This document shows positions 1-9,808 of a stretch of 64,000 nt of DNA, piece after piece (the first letter of the stretch is position 1; each line of letters begins with the position of its first letter). Made by a program: the position numbers and the translations under genes. This DNA comes from Chalara sp. BL73. Taxonomy: Eukaryota > Ascomycota > Leotiomycetes > Helotiales. The stretch covers positions 1,178,001 through 1,242,000 of the forward strand of contig CAKJVC010000150.1 in the NCBI GenBank assembly GCA_918026815.1, written 5' to 3'. Under the pieces are notes generated by a model, which worked only from the letters and a program-made list of their open reading frames with translations, made no database searches and was not told the origin of the DNA.

Positions 1-152
1 GACTCCCTTGTGCCAGGCTAAGCCCCGAGCGTGGATCCACCGCTAACCTTGTCGGGAGTCCCCCTCGCTGTCCATTTGAAGAGGGGAGAAGTGAGGAATC
101 AGGATAAAACGGCATGATTCCTAGGTCGTAAGAGGAAATCGGGGCTGGGACG

Positions 153-715
153 TTAACGGAGCCGGTAGAGTTCTCCGTCCTGCTGGCCTCGGTTGGAAAG
201 AGCAATGGTAGGAAGGGGTTCACTGTCTTCTACTGTGTCGTCATCTACTTCAGGCCGCGAATCGCCTCCCTCCTGGCATCTCTTGTCTGCCGTAGAAGAC
301 AGTTGGTTGAAGATGGGATCAGCTAAGGAATACCGAATTAGTACAGTGCGGTGTCGGACGAGGCTTAGCAGAGTTGGGCTACTTTACCAGCTGCCATGGC
401 TGCCATGTTACTGAGGCTCAACAGTTTCTTTTTCATCCGAAATAGTGCATCGTAGAGGCGGCGGTTCTCATCGAGGAGGTTCATATGAGCGTTGAACATT
501 GGCTGGTTCCGCGATTCGTCGTCATCGCCTTCTCGTGCTATGGAATTCATGAGGTCAACGTACGTTTCCGCTTGGCGTGAGTGAGCCTGCTCTCGCTCTC
601 GTAAGCATCTTTGTGAGATGCGATTCTGGATCCTCTTTCGATTTGTACCATCGTCATTGTTGTGGTTCGCCTTGGCGCGTTTGCGTCGGGGTGCTCTTAT
701 CGTCGGTCCGTCCAT
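153..715 (-). CDS. small bZIP transcription factor, two exons
   Basis: A nuclear DNA-binding regulator is predicted. Exon 1 (715-388) starts at an ATG and carries a fungal-type basic region at residues 26-41 (RKRIQNRISQRCLRERE), with the invariant Asn31 and Arg39 spaced as in bZIP proteins. A hydrophobic heptad-like stretch follows at about residues 77-100 (LLDENRRLYDALFRMKKKLL). Reading straight on gives a stop at 365, but a good donor at 387 (GTAAAG), a TACTAAT branch point and an acceptor at 323-324 join to exon 2 (322-153), giving 165 residues with an acidic tail. The protein is short for the family and its zipper is weak, so dimer partner and targets are unknown. The basic region is seen directly; the second exon is inferred. 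Confidence 0.72.
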
Positions 716-1529
716 GATATATATATTGAGTTATCTAAACAGACGTCTTCTGCTGTTGTCGTCGAAGTTGCGGAGGTAACAGGACGTGAAGACAATGCGG
801 GGCATGTTAAAGAATCCGGCTGGAGAGTTCTTGACTTGCCTACCAGAGTAGATCAGGAAATTTTCGTTAAGCCAAAGATCAGAGGAGGCTGGTGTGCTCC
901 CGGTTTGATTAGATCCGCAATGGTCTGTGTTACCCCGCATTCCCAAGCTTAGATCCCTAATTTGCAAGGCAACCATAAATGCTTTATTAGATGAAGTCTT
1001 GTTAAGTAGTAGAACTCTAAGCTAAGGTCGTGCGGATATAATATCAAGGTGCTGCTTCTAGGCAGAATCTTGCTAGCGTCGGTTATCGCATCCATAGGAG
1101 GCACTTGGAAGCTTTTATTTTGCGCGAGTGATGGCTTACTTGTTAGCCAAATTGTCGACCAAATGACTTCTGGCGCTTGGTAGCGGGAATCTTAGCTAGA
1201 CTAGGTTCCTACTAGAAGTATAAAATCAATCCATTTTAGGAAAACGTGCAGTGGGCCAAGAGAAGCGGTAAAGTCCCAGTCAGATTTTTCTGACGGCATT
1301 TCGGAACTGCTGCATCTAACTTCCGTTATCACCAGATGACACTGCATCATCGGATTCATAGGTTCCCGGTTTCCGTTGGCCCTACAGTAAAGAGCCAACG
1401 TCGATAACCACGTCTAAGTAGCGAAAGAGAGACCAGGGCTTCTAATAAATAAACCAGTTAATTGAGATATATCATTGGTATTCTATGCTCGGGACTAGGG
1501 GTTTGAGAGACGTGCAGATGGTTAGTAAT
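716..1529. other. intergenic, nothing recognised
   Basis: Upstream of the bZIP gene and downstream of the SDR gene. Short open frames lack domains. The 5 bases just before 1530 (GTAAT) are the left target-site duplication of the solo LTR. Confidence 0.6.
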
Positions 1530-1724
1530 TGTAGGAAGTAGGGGCTTTACGGATCCACATACGACCCACCGGGTCACGTGGTCCGCACAACCCCCATTTT
1601 GTAGAATCTAGAGTAGAACCTAATACAACAACAATCATTACCATATCCATCAAGAGCAAGAGCGTGGCCTACAAAGTAGAGCTGCGCCTTTTGCCCCGTG
1701 GAAGGTAAGCCCGTGATACCAACA
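1530..1724 (-). mobile_element. solo LTR, Copia-like family, copy A
   Basis: A 195-bp element reads TGTTGGTATCACGGG... to ...CTTCCTACA on the minus strand, so it has the TG...CA ends of an LTR. It is flanked by a perfect 5-bp target-site duplication, GTAAT, at 1525-1529 and 1725-1729. Two further copies lie at 17550-17725 and 57896-58089. No retrotransposon internal region is attached, so it is a solo LTR left by LTR-LTR recombination. Assignment to Copia rests on the TGTTGG start and short length and is an inference. Confidence 0.85.
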
Positions 1725-1728
1725 GTAA

Positions 1729-2673
1729 TCAAAGGTTCACAAATTCCTGCACTTCTATCTCTTTCTGCGTCCAATCCCAGAGCTTCCGCGCCAACTCTAT
1801 ATCCTTTGTCTCCTTACTCCCCTTCCCTGGCACGCCAATAGGTTCATAATACTCTCCGCTGTCAACATCAGGCGCGACACAGGCCCAGAGTTGATTCTTG
1901 GCACCGTCGTTCACGCCCCTACCCACGATCGAGGCAATAAATGTCTGAAAGGCCCGTAGAAGTGGTTTTCCCTCCACACGGTAAAGGTTCGTATTGACAA
2001 GGCCAGGGTGAACCGACACCACTTTCAGCGTAGGATGCTGCCTGGCTAGTTCCGCTGCGTAAATGATATTGGCCATCTTGCTTTGACCATAGAGAGCATG
2101 AGTCGACATATTCTCGGCCCTACACTTAAGGGTGTCGAACTGTATCCCCCCGTGTAAAGCGAATCGGTGGCCCACTGAACTGACACTGACGATCCGCACG
2201 TCCGTGCTGTGTTTATCTGCGGTCTTGAGCAGGAGTGGCATGAGAAGCTTCACTAACAGCGCATGTCCCATGTGATTCGTGCCGAATTGGATCTCGTATC
2301 CGTCCTTCGTTAGTCCCCGAGGACAGGCCATGATTCCTGCGTTGAGCATCAGGATGTCGAGGTGGGAGGCAGACGCCAGGAACATATTCGCAGCTTGTTT
2401 GATGGACTCAAATGATGACAAATCCAGCTCCAAAAACATAACACGTGCATTAGGAACTTCTTTCTTGATGTCGGCGATGGCCGCTCTTCCTTTCTCTTCA
2501 CTGCGCGCCGAAAGCCAGATCTCTAACGGATCGTGTCGAGAGAGCTCCAGCACAGACTGCTTTCCAAGGCCGGTGTTGCCTCCAGTCACGAGGATGGTTT
2601 TTCCGGTGAGAGGTGGGATATCGTGAGCCGGATTAAAGGATACGCTACTGCTGGAGGCAGAAGGAAATCCCAT
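1729..2673 (-). CDS. short-chain dehydrogenase/reductase (retinol-dehydrogenase-like), 314 aa
   Basis: A single-exon NAD(P)-dependent oxidoreductase of the SDR family, probably cytosolic. It shows the cofactor-binding glycine motif TGGNTGLG at residues 30-37, the NAG motif at 111-113, Ser165 and the catalytic pair Tyr195/Lys199 in YGQSK, followed by HPG near 222-224. Length is normal for the group related to retinol dehydrogenases and WW-domain oxidoreductase. The substrate cannot be read from sequence. The start ATG at 2673 is the first in frame. The TGA stop begins at 1729, the last base of the right target duplication of the solo LTR, so the transposon landed against the stop codon without changing the protein; native 3' UTR and terminator were displaced by about 200 bp. 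Confidence 0.9.
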   Translation of the reverse strand: MGFPSASSSSVSFNPAHDIPPLTGKTILVTGGNTGLGKQSVLELSRHDPLEIWLSARSEEKGRAAIADIKKEVPNARVMFLELDLSSFESIKQAANMFLASASHLDILMLNAGIMACPRGLTKDGYEIQFGTNHMGHALLVKLLMPLLLKTADKHSTDVRIVSVSSVGHRFALHGGIQFDTLKCRAENMSTHALYGQSKMANIIYAAELARQHPTLKVVSVHPGLVNTNLYRVEGKPLLRAFQTFIASIVGRGVNDGAKNQLWACVAPDVDSGEYYEPIGVPGKGSKETKDIELARKLWDWTQKEIEVQEFVNL

Positions 2674-3460
2674 AGTGGATGCTAGCAGATGGAGGCGAAG
2701 CTTGGAGATATGTTAAAGGAAGTGCTGTTCGAGTAGAAACCAAATGAGGAGCTCCGAGGAGCGTACACTGTCCTTTTATGTCGCAATCTTAAACCCCTAA
2801 TTAATGACAATTACTTAGTTAATAGATCAGTGTGCATAAATCTTTCTTGCTCACTCGGACAAATTCGTTAACTCACCCGATAATCATACGAATTAATATA
2901 TCTAAGGAAGGGCTTCATAGTGACACTACAAGGCGCTATTGCTCGGGAAGCTGCATTTGGAGTTACCTGGCCTGCATCCACGTGCTCCCAGCCTCGGAGT
3001 TAACAAATGCCTCTCGGTTGATTAATACATTTGAGCCAACGGGAGGAGGGTCACTTCGTTGCAATAGGCAGATATGTATCTGGTACTGCAGGAACCCATC
3101 TGGGGATAGTATAACTGACAGTCGATCTCCAAATCACCCAGTGAATGTCTACTGCGTCACCAGCGTATAGCTATGGTCAACTTCATTATCTTTAGATAAT
3201 CCTCACCAATTTGGGCCCATAGAAACTACCCAATCTCACGAACCTACCGTGTGAATGAATACTGCTTGAAGAAAGACAAGCCATTTATTGCATCTTCCAT
3301 GCGTCTGAGAACTTGCGACTCAAGGAAATTATCATAGGGGAGAGGAAGTAGAAGGTTTCTTGAGTATTTTGCATTCCCTCCGCGTAGCCAGAGACGTAAT
3401 GATAATTTTATTTACTCTCTGTGAAAATAGGCACGGCTGGGAGATAACAGTATTCTCGCG
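2674..3460. other. intergenic, nothing recognised
   Basis: Promoter region of the SDR gene and 3' flank of the alcohol dehydrogenase. No domain-bearing frame and no repeat found. Confidence 0.6.
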
Positions 3461-4842
3461 CTAGACCCTGACTAGGATCTTGACATGCTTAAACCTCTCA
3501 CTGAGAAGGGCTTTGAAGCCCTTCTCCTCTACCTCCTCCATCTGGATCATGCTGGTGATCATGGGTCTGGGATCAAGTTTGCCTACGTATACAGTATCAT
3601 TTCAGCCACTTTTGATCGGCTCTGAGACAGATTGTTGGAAACATACCTGAACAAACTGCGCTGATGATGGCTTCAAAATTGCCATCCTCGTACATGCATG
3701 TGCCGATAATATGCTTCTCACTACCGACAAGTACAGATGCATCGATTGTTGGTTTCTTCTCCCACATCGACACTATGACTGTAGTACCGCGGACTTTGGT
3801 ACATGCGATTGCATCATCCATGCCTGTCTGCACCCCGCTGCATTCAAATGCAACGTCCACGCCTGTCTCTCCCGTCCTCTTTCTTAGTTCTGACATGACA
3901 TCGACCTGGGCTGGGTCCAAAATGTGTGAAGCACCGAATTGTGTTGCGAATTTCTGGCGTTCTTGGGATACTTCTGCCACGAAGATGTTTTTCACGCCTC
4001 GCATCTGTAGGATCAATATAATAGCCAACCCGATAGGCCCGCTTCCAACAACCAACGCACTATCTCCTTCATGTGGACTGCCACGATCAACAGCATGCCA
4101 GGCCACACTTAACGGCTCGATCATTGCTGTTTACAAGTATTAGCGGCTAGATCGTCTAGAACGATGAACAGCTCAGCAGGTTACTCCAGCTGCTCAGTTG
4201 GCAGCTATCTGAGAGCGCGACCGAGGAATGTGTCATACCTCCGATATCGAGAGGGAGATTCTCCGGTAAGCGGATTGCATGCTTGGCATTAACAACAGCC
4301 TGGTCCGAAAGTCCTCCTGCTATACCTAACCGCCGATTAATTAGTAAGGATGCGGTTTCAAATCGCTCTCAATAGAAATACAGAGTGCCTACCACTAAAC
4401 CCCAATATTCCCGTATTACGACAACAGTTGAACCTTTCCATTCGACAATTCACGCATGTCTCGTCGTAGATGTTCGGCTTGATGGCGACTCGATCTCCAA
4501 CACGCACACCGACCACACCATGCCCGACTTCCTCAACCGTACCGCTGAACTCGTGACCTAGGGTCACTGGGTTTAACGCCCCGGTAATAGGATGCGGCTT
4601 CGTCGCCGGTGTAATGAGCGGACCAGCTACGTACTCGTGGAGGTCTATCGCCAGAAAAGTGAGATTGATGCAATTTTCTAGAGTCTTGCAAAAAGCCAAA
4701 TAAACCGCCATTGTTGAAGCTTACCACTGCCACATAAGCCCACGAAAGCCGGGCGGATCTTGACCTGCCCTGGCCCGCAGACAGGTTCTGGAATCTCATC
4801 TAGTCGGATATCCTTTTGCCCGTGGAACCTAACAGCTCTCAT
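3461..4842 (-). CDS. zinc-containing alcohol dehydrogenase, (R,R)-butanediol dehydrogenase type, 352 aa
   Basis: A medium-chain dehydrogenase expected to oxidise a vicinal diol or secondary alcohol with NAD and zinc in the cytosol. Five exons (4842-4725, 4644-4393, 4325-4239, 4126-3647, 3582-3461) join in frame to 352 residues, the usual length. The catalytic-zinc part reads VGLCGSD then LHEY across intron 1; GHEFSGTVEEVG follows. The structural-zinc region in exon 2 has C-x2-C (CVNC) and a nearby CC, so spacing looks reduced. The nucleotide-binding fold is GSGPIGL in exon 4, and ECSG follows. The C-terminus ends HVKILVRV, matching the family pattern. The exact substrate (butanediol, sorbitol or another polyol) is not determined. 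No neighbour suggests a pathway. Confidence 0.88.
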
Positions 4843-5520
4843 CGTTGGAGGATGTACTATAAAATTTTAGATATGCAAAGAGGCTTGGACCAAAACCTAA
4901 CAGAGATCGGTATAAGACTGTTTTTATAAACATCTTGGGATCCGCCACTGGGCCATAGGCCCCGCTCCACGACTACTTCAGTAAGATAACCAACTTCAAC
5001 ATTGGCAGTCAGTCGTCGGAAAAGACGCATCTTCCGGCATACAGAGATAGGTGCGCAGGTGCCCTCAGCGACAAAGTTCACCAGTACATGACCTTTTTTG
5101 ATGGGGCTTTCGAGGGGTGTCAGATTAATCTGACAATCGGAGAATCCCAGTCGATAGTGTGACCGCCAAGACTGCGGCCTGTGCCTTACTTTTGGATTTA
5201 TGCACCATCAGATAGGGATAGGTCCCGGTTAGTATGGGTTTAACATTTTCGTATCACTTGCTGAAGCCAAATGAATCCATACTTAATAAAATCTTCTAGT
5301 ACTTGACGTACTGCTGCAGCATGTCCTAATATAATAGGACATTAGAGTATCCGCGACACTGGAACCGGAAACGGTTTATGAGCTATGTATGTTAGACGAA
5401 TGCTCCCAGCCGTTCATTTCCGACTAATATTAGCCCAGAGAGGTTGCTGACATGTTCCTGAAGGCAAGTTTCATCCCAATCTTCTTATTTCCGTCGCACT
5501 AATCTCAATAGTCACTGTCC
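4843..5520. other. intergenic, nothing recognised
   Basis: Upstream of the dehydrogenase and of the methyltransferase relic. No recognisable coding sequence, repeat or RNA. Confidence 0.55.
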
Positions 5521-5870
5521 GTGGTGGGGACTTATCCCCACCCCCCGGTGGCCTGGATGCTCCCGGACCGTATATTGGAGGTAGACGATGTGCTACACGA
5601 GTGGACTTGGCATGACCATTTTGACTTTATCTATATGCGCATAATGTTTGGAGAATTTACCTCAGATGAGTGGGATAGCGTTTACAAAAAGTGTTACGAG
5701 TGCGTTTTTCGTTTTCTATTACAGAAGTTCATTTCCTAACCGTTACAGCCACGATATGAATCTCAAACCTGGTGGGTGGATCGAACAGCTAGGTTTATAT
5801 GCAGCTTGGGCCGCACTGCTGCAAGTTCCACCTTGTACGGTCACGTTTTCCCGCCTGCTTTCAACATCGT
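5521..5870 (+). pseudogene. relic of a fungal SAM-dependent methyltransferase (LaeA/TAM-like)
   Basis: The frame from 5521 contains pieces typical of fungal methyltransferases of the LaeA-like group: an acidic-loop region LEVDDV, then HDHFDFIYMR followed by FGEF. A plausible intron (donor GTGCGT near 5701, CTAAC, acceptor CAG near 5750) joins it to NLKPGGWIEQLG, the hallmark post-motif segment. The N-terminal GTG/GxGxG part and everything after the WIEQ segment are missing or unreadable, so only about 90 codons of a roughly 300-residue enzyme remain. Functional loss is inferred from truncation on both sides. Confidence 0.65.
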
Positions 5871-6372
5871 CTATTCTAATAGGGATCGTACCATGTAAGG
5901 TCCAATAACATCCTAGTAAAGATAAATAGTATGAAGGCGACGCCATGTCATCCGCAGCACGCTTGATCTCTAACGCTCGTGACAGCAATAATAGTCTGCT
6001 AAGTAGGTTAAAATGAAATTATTGTCAACCATGATGGACGCAGGGCAATACTGACAGCGATGACTCTGATCCTGTTCTCGTGACTCTGGATAGAGACAGC
6101 AACCGTCGACGCGCCCAACATCCATACCAGTGGAACGAAGCTCCCCCCCAGCGGAGAGCCATCGGCACTACTGCACGTTGAAGTGCCTACACGGAATGGC
6201 ACATGGGCATGAGCTAGACTAGGCTTGCCCCAATGCCCTTGATCATGGAATAACGCGCCATGTTGTAAACTTGTTTTTTTGATTTATTTAAGACCATCAA
6301 TGAAGACTATGAGCTACTCAGTATACTGTGTGATACGATGTGCAGTGCTTGATCCGGTGAAAGCCGTGGACT
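5871..6372. other. intergenic, nothing recognised
   Basis: Lies between the methyltransferase relic and the transposase relic. I looked for terminal inverted repeats of the transposase here and did not find a convincing partner to the right flank. Confidence 0.5.
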
Positions 6373-7796
6373 TTATTCCACCTCTTCATCTGAATCTCCT
6401 TCCGGAACTTCGACAGAGCTTGATAGAGTAGCGGTCTGATCCTCCTCAATCCATGCCCTCTCAGAAGACTCAAAGGGTGGATTTATAAAGGTGTCAATCT
6501 CCATAGCATCGTTGATAAACAGCATCTGTTCGAGCCGTTCAATCGCACCCTGTAGTTGCTTTTTCGCCTCTCTTAGTTCTGTCTCTTCGTCGTCGGCTTG
6601 ATCCCCTATAGGAATCTCAAGGCATTCAGATCTCCCGAAGCAATTTCGAATGTTTTGCGGGCTAGTATCAACATGCCAAGCGCGGCAAGCCCATCTTACC
6701 GCCTTCATAACATTCACCGTAGTGAGCGGGTTTCTGTGGGCACTGAGTTGGTTGCAGACATATTGTATCCAGCATCTACGATAGTATGTCTTCCATATCC
6801 CTGTAATTTCTTGCTCCAGATGGTGATATGCGCTCGTACAGGATATTGGTAACCATATAATAACCATATTCTTGAGGCCAAGGTTTCGAGAAGCTTGAGA
6901 AAAGGACTGGGAGTTGGAGGCAAGGACTCGACGCGCAGAATGTGCATCTAGCAAAAGGACAATCTTTCTATCCTGCAAACGAGCGTCAAACCAGTGCAGG
7001 AACTCTCTAAAAACAGTCCCTGTCATCCGTGCTGAGCTATTGTGTCTCCAAACCATACCCAAATCTTTTATGTTGGCTCCAGCCGAATGGAAGGCACGAG
7101 GGTTAGGGTTTCTGCCAATGTACCAAGGCGGCAGGCGATGGGAGCCGTCCATATTAGTGCAAAGCAGTGCTGAAAGTCGTGTTCTTTTTTCTTCCAGTCG
7201 ACAAATAGGCGCTTTAGCAAGAGCTGATCCAGGAAGCATCTTCCAATATAGACTGGTCTCAGTGCAGAAATACTGGTCTCGAGGCTGATATGCAGACAGC
7301 ATATGTCTTATTTGGCGCATACACTGATCAGCAGGAGTATGGCTAGCAACATGGGTGCTGTCTTCTGAACTATGCGATGGTACAGTTTGATGTCGAGCTC
7401 TAAAGCCCTCAATCCAACTGTTGCTGAATTTTGGTAGGTTCATCTCTCGGTACTCTGGGATCCTGTGAAAAACAACTGAGCCTTTTCTCGCAGCAGATCT
7501 GTGGTTACTGGCGTTTGATCGCTTATTCCTATAAGCCATTCCTGAAGGGCAGCTTCAAGCAGAGGCCAGCGTTCCGCACATCGTCTTTTTGCATTACGAA
7601 GGCGCTGCTTGTGCATGGAGTGATCAAGGTCCTGATACCGTGCAGATAGGATTTCCGAAACACTTGACTGGGAAATATTTTGGTCGTGTTGCTGGCGGAA
7701 CCATTGGCGTAGTGCTTTGTGGTCAAGGGAATGGTTTGATTCATGATAGGCTCGGAGCGAGGCTTTTTGTGAAATGGTTATCGCTTGGCGAGGCAT
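6373..7796 (-). pseudogene. decayed pogo/Fot1-type DDE transposase
   Basis: Two overlapping minus-strand frames (7796-7440 and 7539-6373) together make one transposase of about 480 residues. The first holds a CENP-B-like pair of helix-turn-helix regions (ALRQWFRQQH...SVSEIL and a second segment ending LLREKAQLF). The second continues with SNSWIEGFRARH and the DDE domain. A frameshift near 7465-7475 separates them. The first catalytic Asp, normally in a DET triplet, is TET (before SLYWKMLPG); the second Asp is present in LLLDAHS; the third is Glu in the segment LEQEI. The enzyme is therefore predicted dead. The tail is acidic. Terminal repeats were not found. Confidence 0.85.
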
Positions 7797-7870
7797 CCTT
7801 GGGGAAACAATAGAATCTGTCGGGGAAATCTCAGGAAATCTCAGTGAACGAGTTATTGGAATAGGCCCAT

Positions 7871-8129
7871 ATCGTTATAAAACGAGATGCCCATTTGTAA
7901 GTGTCTGGATAGTAAATCTAGGAAATATCGTTATCCAAAAGTTAGCGTAAATTATTATTAATATGGTTAGTCACCTGATGATGATGAAGAAACTTTCTAT
8001 TTGTGCCAAGCGCCTTGGCACACGCACTCGGTTGGTGTGGGTCAGTTAATCGTGATGCGGACAAAATTTGAATCGTTATATTTACTGTTTGTCCGTTGAC
8101 AAATCTGCTTTTGCTGAATCGTTATATTT
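7871..8129. repeat. repeated ATCGTTAT octamers and two palindromes
   Basis: The octamer ATCGTTAT occurs four times (about 7871, 7927, 8072 and 8118); the last two belong to a 14-bp direct repeat (8070-8083 and 8116-8129). A perfect 8-bp-arm palindrome GTGCCAAG-CGC-CTTGGCAC lies at 8003-8021, and CGGACAAA/TTTGTCCG form an inverted pair at 8058-8095. They lie between the transposase relic and the SDR gene, so they may be subterminal transposon repeats or binding sites in the SDR promoter. Confidence 0.5.
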
Positions 8130-8185
8130 GTTGATTAACAATTACGAATCCATAAATTATTTCTGCTCAGACCATTGCTTAAGGA

Positions 8186-8192
8186 TATATAA
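8186..8192 (+). promoter_or_regulatory. TATA box of the SDR gene
   Basis: TATATAA lies 87 bp upstream of the ATG at 8279, a normal distance for a fungal core promoter with a short 5' UTR. Confidence 0.55.
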
Positions 8193-8278
8193 TGGAGGCT
8201 AGGAGCAGGAACTTTTGCATCAAGATCAATCACTCCTTTCTACTTGACATTTGAAACTGCAACCGTCATTCCAGCACC

Positions 8279-9148
8279 ATGAGTCTTACTGATAAGCTAT
8301 CTTTCATCTCAACTTTGCATCGAGCGCCGTATCCTGCAATCGACCCTCGGAAGCCAACTAGTTCTGCCGCCGGGAAAACAATCTTGATTACTGGTGGCGC
8401 AACGGGTATCGGATTCGCCACGGCCCGAAACTTCGCGATCGCTGGAGCATCGACTATTGTGCTCCTTGCACGTCGTGAGGAGACACTCCAAAGGGCAGCT
8501 TCGGAGCTCGCTGCTGCATTTCCAAACACCCAGTTCCTCACGCACGCAGTGAGCATCACGGACGAAGCCGGGATCCAGAAAGTCTTCTCCTCTGTCCGAC
8601 AGACCGCGCGGAACAAAGATGTTAACGTGCTCGTCACGTCCGCCGCTTTTATAAAGACCGATAAACCACTGTCTGGAACCCCGCTCTCGGAGGTGAAAAC
8701 AACGTTCGACACAAACGTGGTCGGCAACTTGAACGTCGTCAATGCGTTTCTCGACACCCCAAAAGAGGCGGGCAAGGTCATCGTCGACATTACCAGCTAT
8801 GCGTCTTATATGCTCTTTCCACAAACAGGCCCATATGGCGCTAGCAAAGCTGCCTTCTCATTCATGATGCGCCATGTGCAGCATGAACATCCGGAGCTGC
8901 GCGTCCATACCTTACATCCTGGCGCCATCTGGACACAGGCGGGGGCAAATGCTGGCTTGACTGAAGACATGTTCGATTGGGACGAGGAAGACTTGCCAGG
9001 CCAGTTTGTTGTTTGGTTGGCTGGCCAAGAGGCAGGTTTCTTGAAGGGAAAGTTCTTGGCAAGCCACTGGGACGTCGCTGAGTTGATGGCAAACAGAAAA
9101 GCGTTTGAGTCAGATGCGGATTTGAGCACTATTGGATTGAGACGCTAG
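8279..9148 (+). CDS. short-chain dehydrogenase/reductase, 289 aa
   Basis: An intronless NAD(P)-dependent oxidoreductase of the classical SDR type, probably cytosolic. It has the glycine motif TGGATGIG at residues 38-45, the basic residue pair ARR after the second strand (suggesting NADPH use), SAA at 121-123 where NAG is usual, and the catalytic Tyr186/Lys190 in YGASK. HPG is at 213-215. The C-terminal part (WLAGQEAGFLKGKF) matches the fungal SDR subgroup often annotated as peroxisomal or NAD(P)-binding oxidoreductases. The substrate is unknown. The ATG is preceded by a TATA box. It is unrelated in detail to the SDR at 1729-2673. Confidence 0.9.
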   Translation: MSLTDKLSFISTLHRAPYPAIDPRKPTSSAAGKTILITGGATGIGFATARNFAIAGASTIVLLARREETLQRAASELAAAFPNTQFLTHAVSITDEAGIQKVFSSVRQTARNKDVNVLVTSAAFIKTDKPLSGTPLSEVKTTFDTNVVGNLNVVNAFLDTPKEAGKVIVDITSYASYMLFPQTGPYGASKAAFSFMMRHVQHEHPELRVHTLHPGAIWTQAGANAGLTEDMFDWDEEDLPGQFVVWLAGQEAGFLKGKFLASHWDVAELMANRKAFESDADLSTIGLRR

Positions 9149-9808
9149 TAGTTGTATTCGGATTTTCCATCTGTGATTTGAGTCATGTATTTGGTGTTAC
9201 ACTTCGTGTCAAACTATTTGTCATTCATTATCAACACGTTAGTTATAGGTAACTAAGATACTGGTGGAGCAAATTCAAGGCAGTAGGAGACATTGCAGTA
9301 AATATTGATCTATTTCACGTTCGGCTGCCGTGAGCGGGGATCATATTTTTCAGGTATCGGGCAAATCTATTCCACCTACACTAAGACTTCCGATGTGTTC
9401 CAGGCTGCCATATCGGAACATGACTGTTGGAAGGGCCGTCTAATTTCGACTTCGACCGGTACTCTATGAAGCTATGAAAACCAAAGACTAAAGAGTCATG
9501 CCATGCGGCTTCTCTTGCACGATAACGCTCGTAACAACAAAGTTGAGACATGATAAATTGACAGCCACCTCGGCGGTTTGGTTTAGAGGCGGTGGGTCGA
9601 GCCGAGCTCACACTTACCCAACAACATGATGTCTATATAGCCTCAAGCTGCCGTTCAGAATTCTCAATTGCAGCAGGTTTGGTTGCTCGACATGGGATTT
9701 TGTTCTGACATTAGCTGCTCTTTCTTATTGGGTAAACAAATCATTGGAGGATGCAAATTTCCTAGCTTGGGTAATTGAATGTAAATTGTTTTTGTAGCAC
9801 TATGAAAC
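9149..9808. other. intergenic between convergent genes, nothing recognised
   Basis: Contains the 3' flanks of the SDR gene and of the arrestin gene. No clear terminators, repeats or coding sequence. Confidence 0.55.

Noticed and set aside
1574..1774. A frame running through LTR copy A into the SDR 3' end, and similar frames at copies B and C
   Set aside because: The shared peptide comes from the LTR sequence itself and is not a gene.
2279..2626. A plus-strand frame of 115 codons
   Set aside because: It lies antisense to the intact SDR gene and has no features of its own.
6200..8200. Terminal inverted repeats of the pogo-type element
   Set aside because: I compared both flanks of the transposase by eye and found no pair longer than about 8 bases in the correct positions.
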